This document shows positions 50,004-58,692 of a DNA stretch of 64,000 nucleotides, one piece after another. Numbering within the stretch: the first letter of the stretch is position 1; every line of letters starts with the position of its first letter. Source of the stretch: JBNAGF01 sp049801055 (GTDB lineage: Bacteria > Pseudomonadota > Alphaproteobacteria > Rhodobacterales > Rhodobacteraceae); contig NZ_JBNAGF010000014.1 in the NCBI RefSeq assembly GCF_049801055.1, forward strand, positions 73,183-137,182, in the 5' to 3' direction. The notes under the pieces were generated by a model. The model saw only the letters and a program-made list of their open reading frames with translations. It was not told the DNA's origin and searched no databases. Both the position numbers and the translations under genes were made by a program.

Positions 50004-52784
50004 CTATTCTGCGGCAATATCCCCCGCCTTTTCGACATGAACCGCCGAGAACTTAAACTCGGGGATCTTGCCATATGGGTCAAGTGCCGGATTTGTCAAA
50101 ATGTTTGCGGCCGCTTCGACATACGCGAAAGGTAGGAACACATTGTTCTCGGCCACCGCGCGGTCAGCCCGCGCCATCACCGTGACCGACCCGCGCCGGG
50201 TTGTTAAGCGCAGATAATCTCCAGGTGCAGCCCCCAGCTCTCTGAGAGTTCTCGGGTGAAGCGAACAGTTTGCCTCGGGCTCGACGGCATCAAGAACCTT
50301 GCTGCGGCGCGTCATCGATCCAGTGTGCCAATGTTCCAGTTGTCTGCCTGTGATCAGAACAAACGGGAACTCTGCGTCTGGAGTTTCGTCCGGCGGGATC
50401 ACGTTGGCCGGAGTAAATCGGGCGCGTCCATCCTGGCGCGGGAACCCGTCGCCAAAAACAATCGCCTGCCCGGGATCTTCGGGGCTGAGCGACGGATAGG
50501 TGACCGCGGTACCCTCAAGGCGTTCCCATGTGATGTTGTCGAGCGACCCCATGTTCAGCTTCATCTCGGCGAAAACCTGAGATGGATGGGTGTAAGTCCA
50601 GTCGAGACCCAGTCGCTTAGCAAGCTCCACTTCGATCCACCAATCTTCCTTGGCTTCTCCCGGTGGGGGGCAGACGGGGCGGCCCATTTGGACCTGTCGG
50701 TTGGTGTTCGTTACCGTTCCCGATTTTTCATACCACGCCGATGACGGCAGGATCACATCCGCGTAGTTCGCGGTTTCCGTCAGAAAGATGTCCTGAACAA
50801 CCAGATGCTCCAGCTTGGCAAGCGCATCTCTGGCATGTTCGGCATCCGGATCGGACATCGCTGGATTTTCACCGAGAATATACATGCTTCGGATATCGTC
50901 ATTATGGATTGCATCCATGATTTCAACGACGGTCAGGCCCTTCTCATTCGAGAAGTCACCTGATTTCCAGACCTCGGTAAAGGCGGAACGCACGCCGTCA
51001 TCCGTGACGCTCTGGTAGTCGGGCAGGAACATGGGGATCAGCCCCGCATCCGACGCGCCTTGCACGTTGTTTTGCCCACGCAATGGGTGCAAGCCAGCGC
51101 CCGGACGCCCGACATTGCCGGTCATGAGCGCCAGCGAGATCAGACAACGCGAATTATCGGTGCCGTGAACGTGCTGAGAAATCCCCATGCCCCAGAAGAT
51201 CAGGCCGGCTTTTGCATTGGCAAATGTCCTTGCCACATCCCTAAGAACGTCAGGCTCAATGCCGCAAACAGGCGCCATCTTTTCGGGCGTGAAATCCTTG
51301 AGATGGGCCTTCATCTCTTCCCAGTTTTCGGTGAACTTGTCGATATAGGTCGTGTCGTAGAGCTCTTCTTCGACGATCACGTTCATGATCGCGTTCAGCA
51401 TCGAAACATCGCCGCCCGCTTTAAACTGCAGCATGTGGCTGGCAAATCTCTTGAGCCCCTGACCACGCGGGTCCATCACGATCAGCTTTCCGCCACGCTT
51501 GGCGAACTGCTTGAAATAGGTGGCTGCCACAGGGTGGTTCTCGATCGGATTACACCCGATGACGATCGCCACGTCCGAGTTCTCGATTTCGTTGAACGTC
51601 GCCGAAACCGCGCCCGAACCGACATTTTCCAGCAATGCCGCGACCGATGAGGCATGGCACAACCGGGTGCAGTGATCTACGTTGTTGTGCCCAAAGCCCT
51701 GCCGGATCAGCTTCTGGAACAGATATGCTTCTTCGTTCGAGCATTTGGCCGATCCGAAACCGGCAACATAGGTTCCCTTCTGGTCGCGCAATTTGGCCAT
51801 GCCGCCGGCGGCAAAGTCGAGCGCCTCATCCCAACTGGCTTCGCGGAAGTGCGTCATTAGGTTGCCCGGATCGACGTTCAGACCCTTTGGCGGTGCATCT
51901 TCTCGCCGGATCAAAGGCTTGGTCAAACGGTGAGGATGGTGGATGTAATCGAAACCGAACCGACCCTTGACGCACAGACGGTTTTCGTTAGCGGGGCCAT
52001 CTATACCCTCAACATACTTGATCTTGTCATCCTTGATCTTGAACTTGATCTGACAGCCTACACCGCAATAGGGGCACACGCTCTCGACTTCCCGATCAAA
52101 GTCCTTGCTGTCACCAGCCTGTGTATCGTCCAGAACAGTGGCCGGCATCAGGGCTCCGGTCGGGCAGGCCTGAACGCATTCGCCGCAAGCCACGCAAGAC
52201 GACCCACCCATCGGATCATCCTGATCAAAGATGATTTTTGAGGTGCTGCCACGCCCTGCCATTCCGATTACATCATTGACCTGCACCTCGCGGCACGCGC
52301 GGACACACAGGTTGCAGTTAATGCAGGCATCAAGGTTGACCCGCATGGCGACATGGCTGTCATCCAAGATCGGAACATGGGAGGGATCCTTACTCGGAAA
52401 GCGACTTTCGCTGACACCGTTCAGATCGGCCATGTCCTGAAAGTGCGAGGATGCATCGTGCTTGATCTCAGGCTGGTCCGCGACAAGCAACTCCATGACC
52501 ATCTCGCGGGATTTACGCGCCCGGTCACTGTCAGTTGCCACCACCATTCCGTCAGATACGGGGCGGATGCAGGATGCAACCAGCGTCCGTTCACCTTCGA
52601 CCTCGACCATGCAGGCCCGGCAATTTCCGTCAGGGCGGTAGCCCTTGGCCGGCTTGTGGCACAGATGGGGTATGACAAACCCTTTACCGTTTGCCGCCTC
52701 CCAGATCGTATAACCTTCGGGGACCGTCACCTCATCGCCGTTGAGGGTAAAGGTCACCATGTTTACTTGTGCTCCGTCGGGCAT
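50004..52784 (-). CDS. fdhA: NAD-dependent formate dehydrogenase alpha subunit (Mo/W)
   Basis: A 926-residue catalytic subunit of the soluble FDH. An N-terminal NuoG-like [2Fe-2S] domain (CHKPAKGYRPDGNCRACMVEVEG) is followed by two [4Fe-4S] ferredoxin clusters (CINCNLCVRACREVQ, CVACGECVQACPTGAL), the FDH [4Fe-4S] motif CPYCGVGCQIKF, and the active-site Cys in DHCTRLCHASSVAALLEN at the place of selenocysteine in E. coli FdhF. The C-terminal pterin-binding domain carries LITGRQLEHWHTGSMTRRS. The layout matches the alpha subunit of tungsten FDH1 of Methylobacterium. It starts one base after the fdhB stop, with ggaggag 7 bases ahead. Confidence 0.92.
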   Translation of the reverse strand: MPDGAQVNMVTFTLNGDEVTVPEGYTIWEAANGKGFVIPHLCHKPAKGYRPDGNCRACMVEVEGERTLVASCIRPVSDGMVVATDSDRARKSREMVMELLVADQPEIKHDASSHFQDMADLNGVSESRFPSKDPSHVPILDDSHVAMRVNLDACINCNLCVRACREVQVNDVIGMAGRGSTSKIIFDQDDPMGGSSCVACGECVQACPTGALMPATVLDDTQAGDSKDFDREVESVCPYCGVGCQIKFKIKDDKIKYVEGIDGPANENRLCVKGRFGFDYIHHPHRLTKPLIRREDAPPKGLNVDPGNLMTHFREASWDEALDFAAGGMAKLRDQKGTYVAGFGSAKCSNEEAYLFQKLIRQGFGHNNVDHCTRLCHASSVAALLENVGSGAVSATFNEIENSDVAIVIGCNPIENHPVAATYFKQFAKRGGKLIVMDPRGQGLKRFASHMLQFKAGGDVSMLNAIMNVIVEEELYDTTYIDKFTENWEEMKAHLKDFTPEKMAPVCGIEPDVLRDVARTFANAKAGLIFWGMGISQHVHGTDNSRCLISLALMTGNVGRPGAGLHPLRGQNNVQGASDAGLIPMFLPDYQSVTDDGVRSAFTEVWKSGDFSNEKGLTVVEIMDAIHNDDIRSMYILGENPAMSDPDAEHARDALAKLEHLVVQDIFLTETANYADVILPSSAWYEKSGTVTNTNRQVQMGRPVCPPPGEAKEDWWIEVELAKRLGLDWTYTHPSQVFAEMKLNMGSLDNITWERLEGTAVTYPSLSPEDPGQAIVFGDGFPRQDGRARFTPANVIPPDETPDAEFPFVLITGRQLEHWHTGSMTRRSKVLDAVEPEANCSLHPRTLRELGAAPGDYLRLTTRRGSVTVMARADRAVAENNVFLPFAYVEAAANILTNPALDPYGKIPEFKFSAVHVEKAGDIAAE

Positions 52785-52785
52785 A

Positions 52786-54477
52786 TCAGATCTCCTCCGG
52801 GAAATGCTTCATCGTCAGTCGAATTGGGTTGGGAGCTGCCTGCCCCAGACCGCAGATCGAGGCGTCCGCCATCACCTGGCATAGGTCTTCAAGCAGTTCC
52901 TGATCCCAATTGTCGGCCTGCATCAGTTTCACGGCCTTTTCGCACCCGGATCGGCAAGGGGTGCACTGGCCGCAGCTTTCGTCTTCGAAAAACCGCAGCA
53001 TGTTCAGCGCCGCATCCTTGGCGCTGTCCTTGTCGGACAGGATTACTACCGCAGCAGACCCAATAAAGGTTCCATGCGGTTGCAGGGTATCAAAGTCGAG
53101 CGGAACGTCGTCCAAAGTCGCAGGGAGGAGACCTGACGACGGACCGCCCGGCTGGTAGGCCTTGAACACGTGACCATCCAGCATCCCGCCGGCAGCCTCG
53201 ATGATCTCGGGTATCGTCGATCCGGCGGGCAATTCGTGAACGCCAGGGTTCTTGACCCGGCCCGAAACGGAATAGCTGCGAAGCCCCTTGCGACCGTTGT
53301 GCTCGACCGCGGACAGGATTTCGGGGCCCTCACGCATGATGCGGGCAACCCAATGCAGGGTTTCGATGTTGTGAACCAGGGTGGGTCTGTTGAACACCCC
53401 GACCTGAGCGACAAATGGGGGGCGATGCCGCGGCAATCCGCGCTTACCTTCGATCGACTCGATCATCGCGCTTTCTTCGCCGCAGATATATGCCCCTGCT
53501 CCGCGGCGCAGGTCGATATATCCCGGTTCGACGATCCCAGCGGCCTCAAGGGCTGCAATTTCAGTTTGCAGGATCTCGCGAACCGCCGGGTATTCGTCGC
53601 GCAGGTAAATGAAACATGTTTCTGCCTCGACAGCCCATCCGGCAATCAGCATTCCTTCGAGGAACAGGTGGGGGGTGCGCTCCAGATAGTAGCGGTCCTT
53701 AAAGGTGCCCGGCTCACCCTCGTCCCCATTGACCGCAAGATAGCGAGGACCCTCGTTCATGCGAACGAAACCCCACTTTTTGCCTGATGGGAAACCCGCG
53801 CCGCCCAAACCACGCAAACCGCTCGACAGAACAGTTTCCTGCACAGCCTCCCAGTTTCCGTTGGCGCGCAGATCCGTCAAAGCGGCATAGCCTCCGGCGG
53901 CAAGGTAGGCATCAAAGCCTTCATACTTGGGCAGGTGAGCATGAGTATCACCCGCAGCAATGGCCGCATGCACCTTTTCCGGTGTGGCGTGGTCAATGTG
54001 ATTATGCCCCAGTTCCAGAACCGGCGCCGTATCACAACGACCCATGCAAGGCGCGCGAAGAACCCGAACCTCGCTGGCATCCAGCCCGCCTTCCAATGCT
54101 GTTCGCAGCTGCTCGGCACCTGCCAACTCGCACGAAAGCGAATCGCAGACCCGGATGGTCAGTGCGGGTGGCGGGGCATCGCCCTCGGCGACGACGTCGA
54201 AGTGAGCGTAGAACGTGGCCACTTCGTAGACTTCGGATTGAGCCAGCCTAAGCTCATGCGCCAGCGCCGAAATGTGTGCGGCAGAAAGGTGCCCATAAGC
54301 ATCTTGAACCAAATGCAGAAACTCGATGAGCAAGTCGCGCCGGCGTGGCTTGTCACCCAGCAGATTCTGGACTTCCTGCAAGGCCCGGTCATCGACCTGG
54401 CGCCCTTTGGGAGTCTTGGAACTCTTCCCTGTACCCTTCTTTTTCCAGATGCCCTTTTGATCGTCCAGCGGTGCCAT
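52786..54477 (-). CDS. fdhB: Formate dehydrogenase NuoE-NuoF fusion subunit
   Basis: A 563-residue diaphorase subunit. The N-terminal third is NuoE-like with [2Fe-2S] ligands in CDSLSCELAG and APCMGRCDTAP. The rest is NuoF-like with the FMN/NADH region SSGLRGLGGAGFPSGKKWGFV (about 218-238), AVNGDEGEPGTFKDRYYLE, ICGEESAMIESIEGKRGLPR and a C-terminal [4Fe-4S] motif ESCGQCTPCRSGCEK. It passes electrons from formate to NAD+. The gamma/beta fusion is the two-subunit form seen in Methylobacterium FDH1, rather than separate FdsG and FdsB. It heads fdhB-fdhA-tupB-tupC, 102 bp downstream of the LysR gene. Confidence 0.92.
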   Translation of the reverse strand: MAPLDDQKGIWKKKGTGKSSKTPKGRQVDDRALQEVQNLLGDKPRRRDLLIEFLHLVQDAYGHLSAAHISALAHELRLAQSEVYEVATFYAHFDVVAEGDAPPPALTIRVCDSLSCELAGAEQLRTALEGGLDASEVRVLRAPCMGRCDTAPVLELGHNHIDHATPEKVHAAIAAGDTHAHLPKYEGFDAYLAAGGYAALTDLRANGNWEAVQETVLSSGLRGLGGAGFPSGKKWGFVRMNEGPRYLAVNGDEGEPGTFKDRYYLERTPHLFLEGMLIAGWAVEAETCFIYLRDEYPAVREILQTEIAALEAAGIVEPGYIDLRRGAGAYICGEESAMIESIEGKRGLPRHRPPFVAQVGVFNRPTLVHNIETLHWVARIMREGPEILSAVEHNGRKGLRSYSVSGRVKNPGVHELPAGSTIPEIIEAAGGMLDGHVFKAYQPGGPSSGLLPATLDDVPLDFDTLQPHGTFIGSAAVVILSDKDSAKDAALNMLRFFEDESCGQCTPCRSGCEKAVKLMQADNWDQELLEDLCQVMADASICGLGQAAPNPIRLTMKHFPEEI

Positions 54478-54579
54478 CTAGCTCTCCCTAGTCCACGAGC
54501 GGTGCCATTACCTCACAAGCATGGATATCAGAAGTGCTGAACGTCAATTACAAATTACTGATGGCGCGATAAGCAAATC

Positions 54580-55464
54580 TTATTGCACTGTAAGGCAGAC
54601 CTTTCGCAACGCCGCAACTGTAGGAAGGCTTGGGTCGCGCATCTGCGCAACCAGGCAGACTTCCTTTTCCAGTTTCGGATTTACCAAGGGCAACGCAACG
54701 GCTCCGTCCAAAACGCCAAATGTTTCGGCGTGAACTTTCGGAACGATTGTTGCTGACGCTCCTTCGGCAGCCAAAACCATTGAGGCGGTAAACTCGCTGG
54801 TTTCCGACACAACATCGGGAACCAGGCCCGCATCGCGAAAAACTTTGTCGAGTATCCTTCGGTTTTGCATATTGGGTTCCAGCAGACTAAGCGGAAGCTC
54901 CGCTGCTTCGGCCCAACTGATCTCGCTCTTGCCCTGAGGTATCAGACTCACTGGTGCGAGGAGATAGTAGGCTTCCTGATACAATGGATCGGCGCGCAGC
55001 ATGTCGCGGGATACGCCTTCGCCATAGGTAAAGCCCGCCTCGAATCTTCCGTCCTCCAGCCCCTGCTGGATGGCCAGCGAGGTCGCCGTTTCCAGTCGGA
55101 CCCGGATTCCAGGATACAAACCCTGAAGGCGTCGGATGGCACGTGCCGCAAAGATTGCCGCCGTCGGAATGACCCCGACCGAGAGCAATCCGGTCACCTC
55201 ACCCCGCTCCGATCTGATTTCCTGCTCCATGACTTTCAGATCATCCATGATTTTACGGGCATGCCGCACAAGGGTTTCACCCTCGGCGGTGAAGCCCTGA
55301 AACCTGTTTCCTCTTTTGACAATCGCTGCCCCAAGCTGTTCTTCGATCTTCCGAATTCGCATCGAAAAGGCCGGTTGGGAAACACCGCAGTCCTCTGCGG
55401 CTCGGGCAAAGTGTTTTCGACGCGCAAGCGAAGAAATGAATTCAAGCTCTCTCAACGATATCAC
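54580..55464 (-). CDS. LysR-family regulator next to formate dehydrogenase
   Basis: A 294-residue LTTR with the N-terminal winged helix LRELEFISSLARRKHFARAAEDCGVSQPAFSMRIRKIEEQLGA and a periplasmic-binding-like effector domain (GLLSVGVIPTAAIFAARAIRRLQGLYPGIRVRLETAT). It is upstream of fdhB on the same strand and divergent from the SucC-like gene. LysR genes beside NAD-linked FDH operons usually act as formate-responsive activators, and it could control either side. The GntR palindrome lies between it and the ligase gene. Confidence 0.88.
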   Translation of the reverse strand: MISLRELEFISSLARRKHFARAAEDCGVSQPAFSMRIRKIEEQLGAAIVKRGNRFQGFTAEGETLVRHARKIMDDLKVMEQEIRSERGEVTGLLSVGVIPTAAIFAARAIRRLQGLYPGIRVRLETATSLAIQQGLEDGRFEAGFTYGEGVSRDMLRADPLYQEAYYLLAPVSLIPQGKSEISWAEAAELPLSLLEPNMQNRRILDKVFRDAGLVPDVVSETSEFTASMVLAAEGASATIVPKVHAETFGVLDGAVALPLVNPKLEKEVCLVAQMRDPSLPTVAALRKVCLTVQ

Positions 55465-55553
55465 GGCAATCCCTCTGCATTTGCGCTCTGGCAGCTTAGC
55501 GCGGGTCGGATCACTGGGCCAGCAACCGTCGTCGTTGACAGCAGTCTTCTATG

Positions 55554-55563
55554 TGGTATACCA
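55554..55563. promoter_or_regulatory. GntR operator TGGTATACCA before the divergent ligase operon
   Basis: A perfect palindrome within ATGTGGTATACCA, identical to the site before gntR. It ends 30 bases before the SucC-like start and so probably overlaps the promoter or its start site. A partial copy (gatacca) follows directly. Confidence 0.72.
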
Positions 55564-55593
55564 GATACCAAGTAGTTGGGGAGGAGAGCTGCC

Positions 55594-56748
55594 ATGTTTA
55601 TCTCAGAGCACAAATCCAAAGAGCTTCTGTCCCAATACGGTATGGCAATGCCGGATGGACGAGTTGCGCGCACCGCCGAAGAGGCCGAAGCGCGCTGCAG
55701 AGAAATCGATTCCCGCAAATACGTCGTGAAAGCGCAAATTCCCGCAGGCGGTCGCGGTCTTGCCGGGGGCGTCAAATTTGCTGCCACACCGTCCTCGGTG
55801 GCGGAGGAGACAAAAAAACTACTCGGCTCGAACCTTGTAACCGAGCAGACATCCAGCGCCGGCGAAACCGTTGAATCGGTGTATATCGAAGCGGCAATCG
55901 ATATCGCAAAGAGCTACTTCGTGGCTATCGCAATTGATCCCAAGACGGGCTCTCCCATTCTACTCGCCTCGTCCGAGGGCGGCGTTGAATTCGAGCAACG
56001 CGCCCGAATGGATGAAGGCACGGTCCGGACTTTCCCTTTCGCCCCTGACACTCCCGATACCCGTTCCCAGCTTGCCGAGTTCCTCGAAAGCGTTGACATC
56101 GCGGCCCCACAGGCAATCGATAGCCTGTTCGCAGCTCGGAAAGCCTTTGTCGAAAACGACATGATCCTGCTGGAGATCAACCCATTCGCTAAAACTTCGG
56201 ACGACCGTTGGATGGTGATTGATGCAAAGATCGTTCTCGACAGTAACGCATCCTTCCGGCGTCCCGAGTTTGAATCCATGGCGTCGGATCTGGCAACTCG
56301 CGAAAGCGAGTTGGAAGCTCAGAAGAACAATATCAATCTTGTCAAACTCGACGGCAATGTTGGTGTCATCGCCAACGGCGCAGGTCTCGGCCTTGCCACG
56401 TTGGACATGATCGTCGACGCCGGCGGCAAACCCGCAAACTTCATGGATATCAGAACGACCGCCACAAGCTTTGACGTGGCAAAGGGCGTGGAGCTTCTGC
56501 TTCAGGATCCGAATGTCCGGGTCATCCTGTTGAACATCCATGGCGGCGGCATGACCTCGGCCGACACTGTGGCCGAAGGCGTCAACTTCGCCTTCTCACG
56601 CTCGGATCGGGAGTTGCCGGTTGTGGCCCATGTATCAGGCCAGAACGCCGAGTGGGGTATAAGGATTCTGAAAGACCGTAAAGTTCCGGTTGAACCGTTC
56701 AACACCATGTCCGCTGCAATCAACCGCGCCGTAGAGGTCGCGAAATAG
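55594..56748 (+). CDS. Divergent SucC/MtkA-like acyl-CoA ligase beta subunit
   Basis: A 384-residue ATP-grasp subunit clearly related to SucC (HKSKELLSQYGMAMPDG, YVVKAQIPAGGRGLAGG, LLEINPFAKT, IANGAGLGLATLDMIVDAGGKPANFMDI) but altered at key places. QIHAGGRGK has become QIPAGGRGL, the invariant FLDVGGGAT has become FMDIRTTAT, and the substrate-helix motif GGIMRCD has become GGGMTSAD. The carboxylic acid used is therefore probably not succinate. Candidates are malate, oxalate or another C2-C4 acid in the same regulon. The start has gaggagag 5-6 bases upstream. Confidence 0.78.
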   Translation: MFISEHKSKELLSQYGMAMPDGRVARTAEEAEARCREIDSRKYVVKAQIPAGGRGLAGGVKFAATPSSVAEETKKLLGSNLVTEQTSSAGETVESVYIEAAIDIAKSYFVAIAIDPKTGSPILLASSEGGVEFEQRARMDEGTVRTFPFAPDTPDTRSQLAEFLESVDIAAPQAIDSLFAARKAFVENDMILLEINPFAKTSDDRWMVIDAKIVLDSNASFRRPEFESMASDLATRESELEAQKNNINLVKLDGNVGVIANGAGLGLATLDMIVDAGGKPANFMDIRTTATSFDVAKGVELLLQDPNVRVILLNIHGGGMTSADTVAEGVNFAFSRSDRELPVVAHVSGQNAEWGIRILKDRKVPVEPFNTMSAAINRAVEVAK

Positions 56749-56760
56749 GAGGGCCGAGAA

Positions 56761-57639
56761 ATGTCGATTTTCGTTGATTCCGATACCCGTGTCATCGTTC
56801 AGGGCATGACTGGTCGGGCCGGAACTTTCTATACGGATCAGGCCGTGCGGTACGGCTCCACCTACGTCGGAGGCGTCCGCCCTGGCAAGGGCGGCACACG
56901 TCATCTCGATCTGCCCATGTTCAACTCCGTTAAGGAAGCCATGGACGAAACCGGCGCCAATGCCAGCTTGGTCATCGTGCCGGCGCCCCGCGCAGGAGAT
57001 GCCATGATCGAAGCCATAGAGGCCGGAATTGGTGTCGTGGTGTGCGTGACCGAACGGGTCCCGCAGCATGATATGAGCCGCGTCAAGCAAGCGCTGCAGA
57101 ACTCCGACACGATCCTCATCGGGCCGAATTCGCAAGGCATCCTGACTCCTGAGCAATGCAAGATTGGCGTCATGCCGACAGGCAATGCCACGCCAGGCAC
57201 TGTCGGCATCGCTTCCCGGTCGGCCTCATTGACCTCAGAAGTGCTTGCCCAGTTCAGCAAGGCCGGAATGGGGCAGTCGACCACTGTGGGTGTTGGAGGT
57301 GATGCCCTCCATGGTGTGGACTTCGTGGAATGCCTCAAGCGGTTCAAGGAGGATCCTGAAACAGAATCTGTCGTCCTGATCGGAGAGATCGGGGGCCGCG
57401 CAGAAGAGGAAGCCGCGGACTATTTACGCTCCGTCGACTACGGGAAACCTGTCGTGGCTCTGGTTGTTGGCCGTCACGCCCCCCAAGGGCGCCGGATGGG
57501 TCATGCCGGAACTCTGTCAGTGCTCGGCGGAGGAACCGCTGACGAGAAGATCGCATCCTTGACCGCAGCTGGGGCAACAATTGCCAAGAATGCCGACGAC
57601 GTGGTGGCCGCCGTAAAGCGGGCAAAAACAGAAACCTGA
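56761..57639 (+). CDS. Divergent SucD/MtkB-like acyl-CoA ligase alpha subunit
   Basis: A 292-residue partner of the preceding subunit. The CoA-binding N terminus (RVIVQGMTGRAGTFYTDQAVRYGSTYVGGVRPGKGG) and the phosphohistidine loop GRRMGHAGTLSVLGGG are kept. The loop SRSGTLTYE of ordinary SucD is SRSASLTSE, and GPNSPG is GPNSQG. Catalysis by His phosphorylation should be intact while the substrate pocket differs. The gene follows by 12 bases with aggagggc upstream and is followed closely by a quinone oxidoreductase. Confidence 0.8.
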   Translation: MSIFVDSDTRVIVQGMTGRAGTFYTDQAVRYGSTYVGGVRPGKGGTRHLDLPMFNSVKEAMDETGANASLVIVPAPRAGDAMIEAIEAGIGVVVCVTERVPQHDMSRVKQALQNSDTILIGPNSQGILTPEQCKIGVMPTGNATPGTVGIASRSASLTSEVLAQFSKAGMGQSTTVGVGGDALHGVDFVECLKRFKEDPETESVVLIGEIGGRAEEEAADYLRSVDYGKPVVALVVGRHAPQGRRMGHAGTLSVLGGGTADEKIASLTAAGATIAKNADDVVAAVKRAKTET

Positions 57640-57652
57640 ACCAAAACAGAGA

Positions 57653-58648
57653 ATGACCGTGACGCGACTGCCCGAGACAATGAACGTTGTAGAAATGAAC
57701 GGCGCCGGCGGGCCCGAGGTTCTCGTCCCGGGCTCGCGCCCGGTTCCCCAACCGGGGCAGGACGAAATCCTGATCCGGGTGACAGCCGCCGGCGTCAATG
57801 GGCCAGACCTTGTGCAACGCCGCGGCCACTATCCGCCCCCCAAGGGTGCCTCTGATCTATTGGGGCTCGAAGTTTCGGGCGAAGTGGTTTCGGCAGGCAG
57901 CGATCAAACCCTGTGGAAGCCGGGTGACAGGGTGTGCGCCCTGACAAACGGCGGCGGATATGCCGAATACGTCGCCGTGAACGCGGGTCATTGCTTGCCG
58001 GTTCCGACTGGTATCGACGAAACCGACGCTGCGGGCCTCCCGGAGACTTTCTTTACCGTCTGGAGCAACGTGTTCTTGGGCCAGAAGATGCCCGATGGGG
58101 GCAACTTCCTCGTCCATGGCGGTTCGGGGGGCATTGGGTCCACGGCGATCCAGTTGGGCGCAGCCATGGGACTCAATGTCCTTACGACCGTCGAATCCGA
58201 CAGCGCTGCAGCTTTCGCGGAGTCTCTGGGTGCCAGTAAGACGATCAACTTTCGTGAAAGTGATTTTGTACCTGTCTGCCGCGAAGCCGGTGGCGCCGAT
58301 ATCATTCTGGACATCATCGGTGGCGATTATGTAGCGCGCAACGTCAAAGCATCCCGCCATGATGCGCGCATCATCCAGCTTGCTTTCAATCTTGGCTCAA
58401 AGGTCGAGATCGACCTGATGCCATTCATGCTGAAACGCATTCAATATACCGGCTCCACGCTCCGATCGCGGCCGGAATCATTCAAGTCAGAAGTTGCGCA
58501 GGATCTGCGAAAGACTGTCTGGCCCCTTTTTGACAACGGCGCTCTGCGCTGTGTCACTCATGCGGTCCTTCCAATGTCACAGGCAGCGGACGCGCACCAC
58601 ATGATGGAAGCAGGAAAACACCACGGGAAAATCCTGCTTCAACCCTGA
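57653..58648 (+). CDS. PIG3-type NAD(P)H quinone oxidoreductase
   Basis: A 331-residue zinc-independent medium-chain dehydrogenase. It has PGQDEILIRVTAAGVNGPDLVQRRGHYPPPKGASDLLGLEVSGEVV, GDRVCALTNGGGYAEYV, and the NADPH fold NFLVHGGSGGIGSTAIQLGAAMG (about 142-164), matching TP53I3/PIG3-like enzymes. It is 13 bases after the SucD-like gene and likely in the same operon. Typical activities are reduction of quinones or enones; an enoyl-CoA or acrylyl-type substrate is possible but not shown. Confidence 0.83.
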   Translation: MTVTRLPETMNVVEMNGAGGPEVLVPGSRPVPQPGQDEILIRVTAAGVNGPDLVQRRGHYPPPKGASDLLGLEVSGEVVSAGSDQTLWKPGDRVCALTNGGGYAEYVAVNAGHCLPVPTGIDETDAAGLPETFFTVWSNVFLGQKMPDGGNFLVHGGSGGIGSTAIQLGAAMGLNVLTTVESDSAAAFAESLGASKTINFRESDFVPVCREAGGADIILDIIGGDYVARNVKASRHDARIIQLAFNLGSKVEIDLMPFMLKRIQYTGSTLRSRPESFKSEVAQDLRKTVWPLFDNGALRCVTHAVLPMSQAADAHHMMEAGKHHGKILLQP

Positions 58649-58692
58649 TCCCCCCAAAAACAATCAGACTGCTAGCCAACCGAGAGGATATC

